Part shown: positions 27,249 through 36,693 of the stretch, in pieces
Position numbering within the stretch: position 1 is the stretch's first letter
Layout of the letters: each line of letters opens with the position of its first letter
Assembly (NCBI GenBank): GCA_014238155.1
Contig: JABABQ010000067.1
Span: forward strand, 248,001 to 312,000
DNA length: 64,000 nt
Direction: 5' to 3'
Origin: Rhizobiaceae bacterium
Lineage (GTDB): Bacteria > Pseudomonadota > Alphaproteobacteria > Rhizobiales > Rhizobiaceae
Translations under genes and position numbers: made by a program
Notes under the pieces: model-generated
What the model was told of the DNA's origin: nothing
The model's input: the letters and a program-made list of their open reading frames with translations, nothing else
Database searches by the model: none

Positions 27249-27938
27249 ATGAAACGTTCCACCGTCAATCAGATCATCGCGTCAGCAGATGAATATATCC
27301 GCTCTCACGGCTTTCGTTTGCCGCCTTTTGCGTATTTCACTCCCGATGAAATGGTCGCTCGCAAGGCCGAGTTGACGAATATACTGAACTCCCGTTTGGG
27401 CTGGGATATCACGGATTATGGTGCTGGAAAATTCGAACAATTGGGCCTTTTCCTGTTCACCACACGCAACGGACAATTGTCCGATCTGCTGGCGGGACGC
27501 GGCATGTGCTATGCAGAAAAGATCATGATATCGCGGCAGGATCAGATTTCACCTTGCCACCGGCATATTGTCAAAACCGAAGACATCATCAACAGGGGTG
27601 GTGCCATCTTGGCGATTGAAATGTTTGAAAGCGATGCGCAGGGCAAAATCGATCGATCTGCCCCGGTGCCCGTGGTCTGTGATGGCATTGCCCATACATT
27701 TGAACCGGGCCACGTGCTGGAGTTGGCACCTGGGGCCAGTGTCACGCTGGAACCTGGCAATTGGCACAAATTCTGGGGCAAAGGCGGCGATGTGCTGATC
27801 GGAGAGGTTTCCACCGTCAATGACGATCTGACAGACAATATATTTGCCGACCCCATCGGCCGTTTCAGCGAAATCGAAGAAGACTGCGAACCCACCCATC
27901 TGTTGGTATCTGACTATGAAAAATGGGGCCTGCTCTAA
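27249..27938 (+). CDS. D-lyxose ketol-isomerase-like cupin protein
   Basis: 229 residues from the ATG at 27249. The sequence contains cupin-type metal-binding elements (SPCHRHIVKTEDIINRGG, and LEPGNWHKFWGKGG with a further His and Glu) and resembles D-lyxose/D-mannose isomerases, which interconvert D-lyxose and D-xylulose. The frame extends to a TTG at 27174, but the added residues look unrelated. It is divergent from a uridine-kinase-like sugar kinase and converges on ccoS with 7 nt between the stops. With the kinase it could feed D-lyxose into the pentose phosphate pathway (inference). Confidence 0.8.
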   Translation: MKRSTVNQIIASADEYIRSHGFRLPPFAYFTPDEMVARKAELTNILNSRLGWDITDYGAGKFEQLGLFLFTTRNGQLSDLLAGRGMCYAEKIMISRQDQISPCHRHIVKTEDIINRGGAILAIEMFESDAQGKIDRSAPVPVVCDGIAHTFEPGHVLELAPGASVTLEPGNWHKFWGKGGDVLIGEVSTVNDDLTDNIFADPIGRFSEIEEDCEPTHLLVSDYEKWGLL

Positions 27939-27945
27939 AGCATCT

Positions 27946-28101
27946 TCAGATCGGCGTGTCTTCGCTTTCCTTATCGAGAATACGCACCGACGCCCCTTCA
28001 AGATCATCATACTGACCAGACCGCAAACTCCAGAAAAAGGCCGCAAGTCCAAGAGCGCCCAATGCCAATGCGAGTGGAATGAGGATCAATAAATGGCTCA
28101 C
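27946..28101 (-). CDS. ccoS: cbb3 oxidase assembly protein CcoS
   Basis: A small protein of 51 residues (MSHLLILIPLALALGALGLAAFFWSLRSGQYDDLEGASVRIL, spanning residues 1-42). It has one membrane helix and the CcoS hallmark WSLRSGQYDDLEG. It helps haem and copper insertion into the cbb3 oxidase. The GTG start at 28101 overlaps the ccoI stop as GTGA, giving translational coupling. It is the last gene of the ccoNOQPGHIS operon. Confidence 0.92.
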   Translation of the reverse strand: MSHLLILIPLALALGALGLAAFFWSLRSGQYDDLEGASVRILDKESEDTPI

Positions 28102-30434
28102 GCTGCAACCCTCCCGGCTGGTGTCTGATCCGTGGACGACGCGGCGTCGAGACGCAGCGATGTAGCGTTTGTTTGTGGCCGCTGAATTATTCGGTCCTTG
28201 TAGAAGTTTAACCGCATGCTGTTGGCAATCACCACAATAGACGATGTCGACATGGCGATGGCGGCAATCAGCGGTGTTATTTGCCCGGCAATTGCCAGCG
28301 GCACTGCGATGCAATTGTAAAAAATCGCAAAAGCGAAATTCTGACGCACGAGCTGACCGGTCTTCAATGCGATGGCTCTGGCCGTCAAAACCGCATCAAG
28401 CCCTGGACGGGTAAAAACAAAGTCCGATGCAAGCCTGCCCACATCTGATGCTGAAGCCGGTGCCATCGATACATGGGCCGCAGCCAATGCCGGCGCGTCA
28501 TTCAATCCATCACCAACCATCAAAACTTGAGTGCCCGACTGCTGCAGGACTTGTATATGGTGAATTTTTTCAGCGGGTGTCATTCCGCAAGATTGTTTTT
28601 CGATCCCCAAAACCTTGGCAACCGCAGCGACTGTTGAAGAGTGATCTCCAGAAACTATCTCTACTTCCAGACCGCTTGCCGTGAGGCTTTTGACGGTTTG
28701 GCCGGCGCCTGGACGCAGGCGGTCTTCCAGGACGAAATTGCAGATCACTTCATCTTGCATGGCGAAGGCTACACCTGACGATCTTGCATTTGCCGCATCT
28801 GCTGCAGCAATTTCAGCCACCCAAACGGCCCGGCCAAGCCGCACCAACTTGCCCCTGTAACGCGCTTCAACACCAAATCCAGGAACTTCTTCAACACCGG
28901 ACAGGGCAACACTATGGGCGACGTCCAGATGCGCAGCAACAGCCCGCGCTGCCGGATGTGACGAATGACCCGCAAGTGACTTCGCTAATCTTTCATTGAT
29001 GGTATCCAACCCATCCGAGTCCGCAACCAATGGTTCTCCCATGGTCAGAGTTCCCGTTTTATCAAAAGCAATTGTGGACACTTCTGCCAACCGTTCAAAG
29101 GCTGTTCCGTCTCGCATCATAATGCCCCGACGCATCAGTTGATGGGCGCCAATGACATGCACAACTGGTACTGCCAGGCCCAATGCACAGGGGCAGGTAA
29201 TGATCAAAACCGAAATCGCTACATAGATCGAACTGTGCCAATCACCTCCCGTATAGATCATCCAGCCAACAAAGGTGAGCAGAGCCAGCACATGCACAGC
29301 CGGGGCGTAGATTTGCGCCATGCGGTCGGCAATCCCCACATACTGACCCCTCCCCTGTTCTGCCGCATCCATCATTGCGGAGATTTCAGCAAGGAAGGAA
29401 TTGCTGGCATCGGTGGTGGCGGTGACGTCGATGGAACCGGTTAGGATCAGCACTCCTGCCTCAAGCCGGTCTCCTGGTTGGCAGGTAATTGTGTTGGATT
29501 CTCCGGTCACCAGCGCCCGATCAATATCCGAAGAACCGCAGACCACAATTCCATCAACCGGCAGTCGTTCACCCGGATTGACCCGCAACCGCATGCCTTC
29601 GCTGATCTCTGCCAGATCGATGTAGTGTGGGTTTTTGCCCTCACCGATCAAGACGCCGCCTTTCGATGTGAGTTGCACCAAACGATCAACGGCGCCACGA
29701 GCGCGTTGTCGCATCAGATGATCCAGATACCGGCCAATCAGCAGGAAAAATAACAGGGTGACCGCAGCGTCGAAATAAGCATCTGATCCATTTGTGACAC
29801 TCTCAAATATGCTCATCGCCAAAGCGAGCACTACGGCCAGCGAAATTGGCACATCCATATTCAACCTGCGAACCGTGAGAGCTTTCAAGGCCGAGGTAAA
29901 AAATGGCTGCCCGGCATAGGCGACAGCTGGCACCGCAATAAGCCCGGATATCAGGTGGAATAGCTTTGCAGTCTCGGCATCCGCACCGGACCATACAGAT
30001 ACAGATAACAGCATGATGTTAGCCGCCGCAAAGCCTGCCACGGCAAGAGCCTTCAACAATCTGCCGCCCGCCTCGTCGACAAGCTGAGAAGTTGCTTCCC
30101 CGGGGAAATGCAAATTGGCTTCGAAGCCAAGACGTTTCAGGAAATTCATAATTTCTGAACCCGACCCTTGATCTGCGTCCCAGACCACAGAAACGGTGCG
30201 GTTTGTCAGATTAGCCCGTACTGAGCAAACCTGCGGCATCGACAGCAAACCGCGCTCAATCGTGCCAATACAAGCGGCGCAATGCATGTCAGCAACGATA
30301 AAATCGGACTGATGCTGCATCCCTTCCAAAGGCCGCGAGGCAGCCCTCAAACGCTCCTCATCCAACCGCGAAGCAAAACTCAGGCTGCCTGACGCAGCAC
30401 CTTTTAAATCTGTTGAAGTCTCGCAACAACTCAT
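28098..30434 (-). CDS. ccoI: Copper-transporting P1B-type ATPase CcoI/FixI
   Basis: A P-type ATPase of 778 residues that exports copper for assembly of the cbb3 oxidase. It has an N-terminal heavy-metal domain with MHCAAC (Cys52, Cys55), the membrane CPC site in TCPCALGLAVP, the phosphorylation motif DKTGTLT, an HP motif (GHSSHPAARAV) and GDGLNDAPALAAA. About eight membrane segments are visible. The N-terminal Cys-rich start (MSCCETS) is common in FixI proteins. It overlaps ccoH and ccoS by 4 nt each, in the order typical for FixGHIS. Confidence 0.96.
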   Translation of the reverse strand: MSCCETSTDLKGAASGSLSFASRLDEERLRAASRPLEGMQHQSDFIVADMHCAACIGTIERGLLSMPQVCSVRANLTNRTVSVVWDADQGSGSEIMNFLKRLGFEANLHFPGEATSQLVDEAGGRLLKALAVAGFAAANIMLLSVSVWSGADAETAKLFHLISGLIAVPAVAYAGQPFFTSALKALTVRRLNMDVPISLAVVLALAMSIFESVTNGSDAYFDAAVTLLFFLLIGRYLDHLMRQRARGAVDRLVQLTSKGGVLIGEGKNPHYIDLAEISEGMRLRVNPGERLPVDGIVVCGSSDIDRALVTGESNTITCQPGDRLEAGVLILTGSIDVTATTDASNSFLAEISAMMDAAEQGRGQYVGIADRMAQIYAPAVHVLALLTFVGWMIYTGGDWHSSIYVAISVLIITCPCALGLAVPVVHVIGAHQLMRRGIMMRDGTAFERLAEVSTIAFDKTGTLTMGEPLVADSDGLDTINERLAKSLAGHSSHPAARAVAAHLDVAHSVALSGVEEVPGFGVEARYRGKLVRLGRAVWVAEIAAADAANARSSGVAFAMQDEVICNFVLEDRLRPGAGQTVKSLTASGLEVEIVSGDHSSTVAAVAKVLGIEKQSCGMTPAEKIHHIQVLQQSGTQVLMVGDGLNDAPALAAAHVSMAPASASDVGRLASDFVFTRPGLDAVLTARAIALKTGQLVRQNFAFAIFYNCIAVPLAIAGQITPLIAAIAMSTSSIVVIANSMRLNFYKDRIIQRPQTNATSLRLDAASSTDQTPAGRVAA

Positions 30435-30952
30435 TCAATCTTACCTGTTCCCAATTTGACGAACAGTCGCAAGTCACGTCGGTATGATTGTTCACTCGTG
30501 CTGGCATCGAAACGCAGCATCCACATGCCATCCTCCAATTCAATCCGAGTTCCATAAGCGCCTGACTTCCCGACTTGCAGTTGAATTTGCCGGTCTTGCT
30601 GCTCAAATGCGGGGCGACCAAGCGACACGTTGACGACTTCTGGAGTGAGCCGTAATCCGTCGCGATCAAGCAGGCTGAATTTCAGCTGTTGGTTTTGATA
30701 GGTGACGTTGGACGTCCATCCAAGTTTCGCCTGAACTTTGGCCACGGCCAATTCAGCGTTGAATTTCTGGCTGGCAACATAGGAATTCTTGACCACCAGT
30801 CCGGTCCAGCTGCTTGACGCAAACGTCGCCATGGTCACGTTGACTGCGATGATCACACCGAAGAATGCGACCATGCAGACCAGCATGTGCATGCCGGTAA
30901 AACGAAATTCCTGTTTGGTCTTGTTGGACGTCATTGGGTTTATCTTACTCAT
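30431..30952 (-). CDS. ccoH: FixH/CcoH family protein
   Basis: A single-pass membrane protein of 173 residues. The helix at about 14-40 (TGMHMLVCMVAFFGVIIAVNVTMA) is followed by GLVVKNSYVASQKFN, the FixH signature, and a periplasmic beta-rich domain (GRPAFEQQDRQIQLQ, DGMWMLRFDAS). CcoH is needed for assembly or stability of the cbb3 oxidase. Start and stop each overlap the neighbouring reading frames by 4 nt. The position between ccoG and ccoI matches other alphaproteobacteria. Confidence 0.94.
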   Translation of the reverse strand: MSKINPMTSNKTKQEFRFTGMHMLVCMVAFFGVIIAVNVTMATFASSSWTGLVVKNSYVASQKFNAELAVAKVQAKLGWTSNVTYQNQQLKFSLLDRDGLRLTPEVVNVSLGRPAFEQQDRQIQLQVGKSGAYGTRIELEDGMWMLRFDASTSEQSYRRDLRLFVKLGTGKIE

Positions 30953-32553
30953 TTGTCAAACTTCGCTGGTGCTTCGAATTTGGCGGCTGCGGTGGTGTTG
31001 TCGCTGCCGCCTATCGCCAGAATATTGAAGGAGAATTCAGTTTCCGACCCACCAATTCTATCCTTCGGAACACGAACAAATATACGACTGGCCTGCAGTT
31101 TGTCTGCTCTGGCATCTATGCGCAGCGATCGACTCTCAGGTGCAGCAGAACCAGACGTTTTCATAGTTGCTCCAGACAGTCCGTCAATCGTGATCAGGAA
31201 GCTTCTGTTATTGCCCGTCATATTCAAAATTTTGATCTCGTAGCCATTGCGGATGGCGCCATCGCTAAGAACCGTGAATACCGGATTCCTGTCGTGCAGG
31301 AGGTTGACCTTCAACGTGTCGCGCACCGCCAGCGCCCAAAGCAGTGCCATACCGATTGCCGCGTATATCGCAGTATAAACTATCGTGCGAGGACGCAGCA
31401 AGGAACGCAGGTTGGTGTGTCTTACTTTGTCAACCAGCCTGCCATTTGAACCGCGAATATTTTGCGGACTTATGGTCACCGAATCAATTCCATTTGTCAG
31501 CCAGGTATCTCCACCGGTCGCAAGTTGCATATTTGAACCGTATTCCTCCAATGTGGCATAGGCAATCAGACCCTTTTCCAGCCCCAACTTGCTCATCACC
31601 CCATCACAGGCGTCGATGCACAATGCACAGGTAATGCATTCCATCTGTTGACCATCGCGAATATCGATGCCCATCGGGCAGACTGCCACACATGCGTTGC
31701 AGTCGACGCAGTCACCAATATGCTCGCCCGCCGCCCGCATGCGCTTGGCATGCCGGTCACGCGGTTCACCGCGCCAGTCATTATAAGTTACCGTCAACGA
31801 ATGCTCGTCCAGCATGGCTGCCTGAATGCGTGGCCAGGGGCACATATAGGTGCACACCTGTTCGCGCATGAAACCACCAAAAACATAGGTAGTTGCGGTA
31901 AGTATCCCTACGGTGACGTAAGCGACGAAAGCCGCCTGCCCGGTGAAGAATTCAACCGCTAGTGTTGGTGCATCGGCAAAATAGAATATCCAGGCCCCAC
32001 CTGTGGCAAAGCCAATTAATATCCAGACAATGTGTTTGAACGTGCGTTTGGTGATTTTCGAAGTTGACCAGGGCGCGGCGTCCAATTTTATGCGGGCATT
32101 GCGATCACCTTCAAAATAACGCTCCACAACCAGATAAAGATCAACCCACACTGTTTGTGGACACGCATAGCCACACCAGGCGCGTCCAAGAGTTGAGGTC
32201 ACAAGAAACAGACCAATGCCAGCCATGACCAACATGCCAGCGACAAAGAAAAACTCGTGCGGCCAGATTTCAACAAAGAAGAAGTAGAACCGCCGGTTCG
32301 CCAAATCGACCAGCACGGCTTGATCGGGGGCGTCGGGCCCACGATACCAGCGCAACCATGGGGTCAGATAGTAAATCCCCAGCGTAATGCCCATGATCCA
32401 CCACTTCAGGCCCCGGAACCAGCCAACCGCACGTTTGGGGTGGATCTTCTTGCGTGCTTCGTAGAGAACCCGCTTCTCCTTTGAATTGACAGCCTCGGCA
32501 TCGAAATTCTCGATGCCGGGCTTTGTCGAATCGGGCTTTTCTGTCGTCAGCAT
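30949..32553 (-). CDS. ccoG: Cytochrome c oxidase accessory protein CcoG/FixG
   Basis: A membrane protein of 534 residues with two [4Fe-4S] motifs, CVDCNACVAVCPMGIDIRDG and CITCALCIDACDGVM, near residue 270. Five or so membrane helices and a periplasmic immunoglobulin-like C-terminus complete it. Other family motifs are AWCGYACPQTVW and CTYMCPWPRIQ. FixG/RdxA proteins are thought to reduce copper for CcoN assembly. It is 3 nt downstream of ccoP and overlaps ccoH. Confidence 0.96.
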   Translation of the reverse strand: MLTTEKPDSTKPGIENFDAEAVNSKEKRVLYEARKKIHPKRAVGWFRGLKWWIMGITLGIYYLTPWLRWYRGPDAPDQAVLVDLANRRFYFFFVEIWPHEFFFVAGMLVMAGIGLFLVTSTLGRAWCGYACPQTVWVDLYLVVERYFEGDRNARIKLDAAPWSTSKITKRTFKHIVWILIGFATGGAWIFYFADAPTLAVEFFTGQAAFVAYVTVGILTATTYVFGGFMREQVCTYMCPWPRIQAAMLDEHSLTVTYNDWRGEPRDRHAKRMRAAGEHIGDCVDCNACVAVCPMGIDIRDGQQMECITCALCIDACDGVMSKLGLEKGLIAYATLEEYGSNMQLATGGDTWLTNGIDSVTISPQNIRGSNGRLVDKVRHTNLRSLLRPRTIVYTAIYAAIGMALLWALAVRDTLKVNLLHDRNPVFTVLSDGAIRNGYEIKILNMTGNNRSFLITIDGLSGATMKTSGSAAPESRSLRIDARADKLQASRIFVRVPKDRIGGSETEFSFNILAIGGSDNTTAAAKFEAPAKFDK

Positions 32554-32556
32554 CGC

Positions 32557-33447
32557 TTATTCAGCTTTCGCTTTTTCCCCGCCGCCAAGACCATGAACGT
32601 AAATTGCCAGTTGCTTGACGCCGGCCTCTGTCAGCTTGTCACCCCACGGTGGCATAACACCGTGTTTGGGATTGTTGATCTGGGATCGCAGCGAGGCACG
32701 GTCACTACCGTAAAGAACAATGGAATCGGCCAGATTCGGACCGCCAAACTCGCGATCGCCTTTACCGTTGTCTCCGTGACATGAAGCACAATTATCTGCA
32801 TATAAATGCCGCCCGGCATCGGCTAGCGCCGGATCGAATTCCATGTTGGATAATTGCAGCACATATTCAACAACCGCTTTAATCTCTGCGACTTCAAGCA
32901 GCCCGTCCGCACCAAATGACGGCATCAGTGAATCCCGTGTGTCGTCGTCGACATCATTGCGGATACCATGTTTGATTGAGGTGTAGATCGACTGAAGATC
33001 GCCGCCCCACAGCCAGTCATCATCGTTGAGGTTTGGATATCCAGGACTGCCGGAAGCTCCTGATCCATGACATTGGGTACAATAGACTTTGAACAAAGAC
33101 GAGCCACCAGCCGCCGCAAATCGACTTAGATCCGCATCGGCTCGAATTGCCTCCAGGTCGGAATCGGCAAGTTTTTCAACCGTTGCCCGACGACCTTCTT
33201 CAACTGCTTTCAATTGCTCAGACAAGATGCCCCGGTTGGTGGTTCCTGAAATACCCATGGTTGAGGCATTTAGCAGCGGGATCGCCGGATACCAGATTAT
33301 GTATCCTATCGAGAACACGATTGTCGCGTAGAACGTCCACAGCCACCAGCGTGGCAGCGGGTTGTTGAGTTCCTTGATGCCGTCCCATTCATGGCCCGTC
33401 GTTTCAATGCCACTGGATTCGTCAATTTCTTTTTCAGACATCGTCAT
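32557..33447 (-). CDS. ccoP: cbb3 oxidase dihaem cytochrome c subunit CcoP
   Basis: A protein of 296 residues with a membrane helix near residues 36-56 (WWLWTFYATIVFSIGYIIWYP) and two c-type haem motifs, CTQCHGSGASG and CASCHGDNG, in the periplasmic part. It passes electrons from the bc1 complex towards CcoN. The N-terminal ELNNPLPRWW is a CcoP hallmark. The start (MTMSEKEID) overlaps the end of ccoQ by 14 nt; Met3 would overlap by 8. Confidence 0.96.
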   Translation of the reverse strand: MTMSEKEIDESSGIETTGHEWDGIKELNNPLPRWWLWTFYATIVFSIGYIIWYPAIPLLNASTMGISGTTNRGILSEQLKAVEEGRRATVEKLADSDLEAIRADADLSRFAAAGGSSLFKVYCTQCHGSGASGSPGYPNLNDDDWLWGGDLQSIYTSIKHGIRNDVDDDTRDSLMPSFGADGLLEVAEIKAVVEYVLQLSNMEFDPALADAGRHLYADNCASCHGDNGKGDREFGGPNLADSIVLYGSDRASLRSQINNPKHGVMPPWGDKLTEAGVKQLAIYVHGLGGGEKAKAE

Positions 33448-33595
33448 TGTCCTCTTTCAGTGGAATTTGCGCGATCTCTTCAGCCTTCTTTTTGGAGCCA
33501 GGGCGAAACGTGAAGACTATTACGCCAACAAACAGCACAAACAGGTAAAGCAGCCCCCAGCTATCGGCGAACTGACGAAATGCAGAATAATCCAT
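33434..33595 (-). CDS. ccoQ: cbb3 oxidase subunit CcoQ
   Basis: A small subunit of 53 residues (MDYSAFRQFADSWGLLYLFVLFVGVIVFTFRPG at its start). It has one membrane helix, then a basic and finally acidic tail (GSKKKAEEIAQIPLKED). CcoQ stabilises the interaction of CcoP with CcoNO. It lies between ccoO and ccoP and overlaps the latter, the expected arrangement. It is too short to stand out as an open frame, but position and sequence make it clear. Confidence 0.93.
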   Translation of the reverse strand: MDYSAFRQFADSWGLLYLFVLFVGVIVFTFRPGSKKKAEEIAQIPLKEDNDDV

Positions 33596-33604
33596 GATCT
33601 CACC

Positions 33605-34336
33605 TCACCGCAGGTTTTCGTTTTGCTGATAGGCCTTCAGGTCAACCAAAGTGCCGAGCATTTGAAGATAGGCAACAAGTGCGTCCATCTCGGACACTAC
33701 TTTGGGATTGCCGTCGAAATCGCGAATACTGATTTTGGCGTAGCGCTCCTCCAGACCGGATGTATCCGCGTCAGGATCGGCCTGAGCCTCAAGATCGGCC
33801 AGAGCGTTCGTCACCATGGCTTCGCTGTAAGGCACACCGACCGCAGAATTGGCAGACAAATGGGCGGAAATGTTTTTCTTGGCCAATGTTGTTTTCGCCA
33901 GGAACGAATATTTCGGCATGATCGATTCAGGCACCACACTTTGTGGATCAATCAGATGCTGCACATGCCAGTCGTCTGAATATCGCCCACCAACTCTTGC
34001 CAGATCAGGGCCGGTTCGCTTTGAGCCCCACTGGAATGGGTGGTCATACATGCTTTCAGCGGCAAGAGAATAGTGACCGTAGCGTTCGACCTCATCCCGA
34101 AACGGACGGATCATCTGACTGTGGCACAGATAGCACCCTTCGCGAATATAGATATCACGACCGGCAAGCTCCAGCGGTGTATAGGGCCGCATGCCCTCGA
34201 CCTTTTCGATGGTGTTTTTGAGGTAGAACAGCGGCGCAATCTCAACGATACCTCCGATCATAACAGCGACCAGGGAACCAACGAAGAGCAAGGTCAAATT
34301 ACGTTCAATTTTTCCATGTTTGTCCAGAATTGACAT
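33605..34336 (-). CDS. ccoO: cbb3 oxidase monohaem cytochrome c subunit CcoO
   Basis: A protein of 243 residues with an N-terminal membrane anchor ([22 protein letters not shown]) and the haem c motif CYLCH in [17 protein letters not shown], followed by [16 protein letters not shown] and the axial Met region ([10 protein letters not shown]). These are standard CcoO/FixO features. It is 12 nt downstream of ccoN and 9 nt upstream of ccoQ. Confidence 0.97.
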   Translation of the reverse strand: MSILDKHGKIERNLTLLFVGSLVAVMIGGIVEIAPLFYLKNTIEKVEGMRPYTPLELAGRDIYIREGCYLCHSQMIRPFRDEVERYGHYSLAAESMYDHPFQWGSKRTGPDLARVGGRYSDDWHVQHLIDPQSVVPESIMPKYSFLAKTTLAKKNISAHLSANSAVGVPYSEAMVTNALADLEAQADPDADTSGLEERYAKISIRDFDGNPKVVSEMDALVAYLQMLGTLVDLKAYQQNENLR

Positions 34337-34348
34337 AATCCGTCCCCC

Positions 34349-35977
34349 TTACTGTGCTGCTGCAATGGCGGTTGGAGCTGATATGCCACCCATCAACTTT
34401 TCCTGACGCACATCACCCCGGATAGTGCGCCAGACATTATAGACCATGACCAGCGCACCGGTGAGGTAAAGGAGACCTCCAACCGTCCGCATGACATACT
34501 CTGGATGAATCGCCGATACCGTCTCAACGAAGGAATTTACAAGGAATCCCTGATCATCATATTCGCGCCACATCAAACCTTGCGTGATGCCGGCGACCCA
34601 CATGACGGCGGCGTAGATCACGATGCCGAGTGTTGCCAGCCACAAATGCCAGTTGACCAATTGCAGTGAGTACAATCGCTCACGATTCCAAAGTTTCGGC
34701 ACCAGATAATACAGCGCTCCAAAAGTCACCATTCCGTTCCATCCCAATGCTCCTGAATGAACATGTCCAATTGTCCAATCTGTATAATGGGACAGCGAAT
34801 TGACCGCCTTGATCGACATCATCGGACCTTCAAATGTCGACATGCCATAAAATGCCAATGACATGACCATCATTCGCAGCACCGGATCGGTGCGCAACTT
34901 GTCCCAGGCGCCTTGCAAGGTCATCAGACCATTGATCATGCCACCCCAAGAAGGCATCCACAGCATGATTGAGAACACCATGCCCAGGGTCTGAGCCCAA
35001 TCCGGCAGAGCCGTATAGTGGAGGTGGTGCGGGCCGGCCCAGATATACAGGAAGATAAGCGCCCAGAAATGGATGATCGAAAGCCGGTAGGAATAGACCG
35101 GACGATTGGCCTGTTTCGGCACGAAATAATACATCATGCCAAGGAAGCCTGCGGTGAGAAAGAAGCCCACCGCGTTATGACCGTACCACCACTGGGTCAG
35201 TGCATCCTGAACACCGGAAAAAGCCGAATAGCTCTTCACTCCGAGGAAGGAAACCGGCACCGCGGCATTGTTGACCAGATGCAACATGGCAACGGTGATA
35301 ATGAAGGAAAGATAGAACCAGTTGGCGACATAGATGTGCGGTTCCTTGCGCCGCACAATCGTGCCGAGATAGACAATCAGATAAGCCACCCAGACGATGG
35401 TCAGCCAGAGATCAACGTACCATTCTGGTTCGGCATATTCTTTCGACTGGGTGATACCCAACAAATAACCGGTTGCCGCCATGGCGATGAACAGCTGATA
35501 GCCCCAGAAAACGAACCACACGAGATTGCCACCGAATAACCGTGCCCGGCAGGTGCGCTGAACCACGTAGAAACTGGTGCAAATCAGGGCATTGCCACCA
35601 AACGCAAATATCACGGCCGATGTATGCAGCGGGCGCAGTCGTCCGAAATTGAACCATGGCTCGATATTGAATATCGGCCAGGCCAATTGTGCAGCAATCA
35701 CGACACCGACAAGAAATCCTGTAACCCCCCAGAATATGGTGGCGATGGTGCCGTAACGAATCACGTCGTCCATATAACCGGAAGCGTCCTTTGGTGGCAG
35801 CGTCTGCCCGGCCGGTGCAAACTCGACCCGGCGCATCAAAACAATCGTTGTCGCTGCCAGAATTGCGACCAATATCCAAGCATGTATACGGAACAATTCG
35901 TCCTGTGCAAAAGCAGCGCCCAATACCGCGAGCAGCGTTGCCGCGCCGAGAATTATCGGCTCAGTTCCGTTTCGCAT
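34349..35977 (-). CDS. ccoN: cbb3 oxidase catalytic subunit CcoN
   Basis: The haem-copper oxygen-reducing subunit, 542 residues with about twelve membrane helices. Ligand motifs visible include [15 protein letters not shown] (low-spin haem His), [18 protein letters not shown] (CuB His), [14 protein letters not shown] (two CuB His) and [17 protein letters not shown] (haem His pair). It is the first gene of the ccoNOQPGHIS operon. A perfect FNR/FixK box about 100 nt upstream suggests induction at low oxygen by the FnrL encoded at 36694. Confidence 0.97.
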   Translation of the reverse strand: MRNGTEPIILGAATLLAVLGAAFAQDELFRIHAWILVAILAATTIVLMRRVEFAPAGQTLPPKDASGYMDDVIRYGTIATIFWGVTGFLVGVVIAAQLAWPIFNIEPWFNFGRLRPLHTSAVIFAFGGNALICTSFYVVQRTCRARLFGGNLVWFVFWGYQLFIAMAATGYLLGITQSKEYAEPEWYVDLWLTIVWVAYLIVYLGTIVRRKEPHIYVANWFYLSFIITVAMLHLVNNAAVPVSFLGVKSYSAFSGVQDALTQWWYGHNAVGFFLTAGFLGMMYYFVPKQANRPVYSYRLSIIHFWALIFLYIWAGPHHLHYTALPDWAQTLGMVFSIMLWMPSWGGMINGLMTLQGAWDKLRTDPVLRMMVMSLAFYGMSTFEGPMMSIKAVNSLSHYTDWTIGHVHSGALGWNGMVTFGALYYLVPKLWNRERLYSLQLVNWHLWLATLGIVIYAAVMWVAGITQGLMWREYDDQGFLVNSFVETVSAIHPEYVMRTVGGLLYLTGALVMVYNVWRTIRGDVRQEKLMGGISAPTAIAAAQ

Positions 35978-36072
35978 GCTGTTCCCTTTCCTGTAGTGAT
36001 TCCAGTCGGCAGTACGGCCCTCAGATTCGTGCCAACCAAAAGCATAAATCTCTCATTTGACCCCGAATAACC

Positions 36073-36086
36073 TTGATCCAGATCAA
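36073..36086. promoter_or_regulatory. FNR/FixK-type box
   Basis: TTGATCCAGATCAA is a perfect match to TTGAT-N4-ATCAA. It lies in the divergent space between ccoN (96 nt from its start) and the hemerythrin-like gene (61 nt from its start), so it could control both. A gene for an FNR-type regulator lies 0.6 kb away. Confidence 0.85.
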
Positions 36087-36147
36087 GGAGTTTCTGGACA
36101 CCGCATATCATGGTCACCGATTAAGAACGACCATCCGGGAGAAGGCA

Positions 36148-36666
36148 ATGGCCAAGTCTCATCTTAAGCAGATGAAGGATTGCTCCAAGCCATGTACAGG
36201 TTCATGCAATTGCGGCGTCAACCCCGTTTGCGTTGGGCCGATTGAACAGGAAATGCAGCGTTATTTTTCCGTACAACTTGATCTGTGCCATCAGTTGGAG
36301 GATATCGCCGACGCTCTACCGCAAAAAATCGACCGCCAGAAATTGTTGATTGTTGCCCGCAGCATCCTGCCTACCGTGAAGACGGCTCATCGATTTGAAG
36401 AGGACCGGATATTTCCTCACATCAAGATGCAAGCGAAGGAAAAGGAAGCTCTCCATATCAGTCTGGAACGGCTTCAATATGAACATTGGGAAGACGAGAG
36501 TTTTGCAGAAGAACTGTGTGATGGACTGATTCGGTTTGTCACCGGTTGTGATGAACCAAGCGCCAATACGTTGGCTTATATGTTGCGCGGGTTTTTCGAG
36601 GGATTGCGTCGCCATATAGCTTTTGAAGTCGAACATATATTGCCCCTGCTTAGGGTCAGGGTCTGA
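36148..36666 (+). CDS. Hemerythrin-like HHE domain protein with Cys-rich N-terminus
   Basis: 172 residues from ATG 36148, preceded by a GAGAAGG ribosome binding site. The first 30 residues hold five cysteines (12, 16, 20, 22, 28; CSKPCTGSCNC). The rest is a four-helix hemerythrin-like domain with His/Glu candidates in LCHQLEDIAD, HRFEEDRIFPH, EHWEDESFAEE and RRHIAFEVEHILP. Such domains bind a di-iron site and may sense or store oxygen or nitric oxide. Divergence from ccoN with a shared FNR box suggests low-oxygen expression. The Cys cluster could bind an extra metal or cluster (inference). Confidence 0.82.
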   Translation: MAKSHLKQMKDCSKPCTGSCNCGVNPVCVGPIEQEMQRYFSVQLDLCHQLEDIADALPQKIDRQKLLIVARSILPTVKTAHRFEEDRIFPHIKMQAKEKEALHISLERLQYEHWEDESFAEELCDGLIRFVTGCDEPSANTLAYMLRGFFEGLRRHIAFEVEHILPLLRVRV

Positions 36667-36693
36667 CAATGCGATCCTGATCGACCGGTAAGA

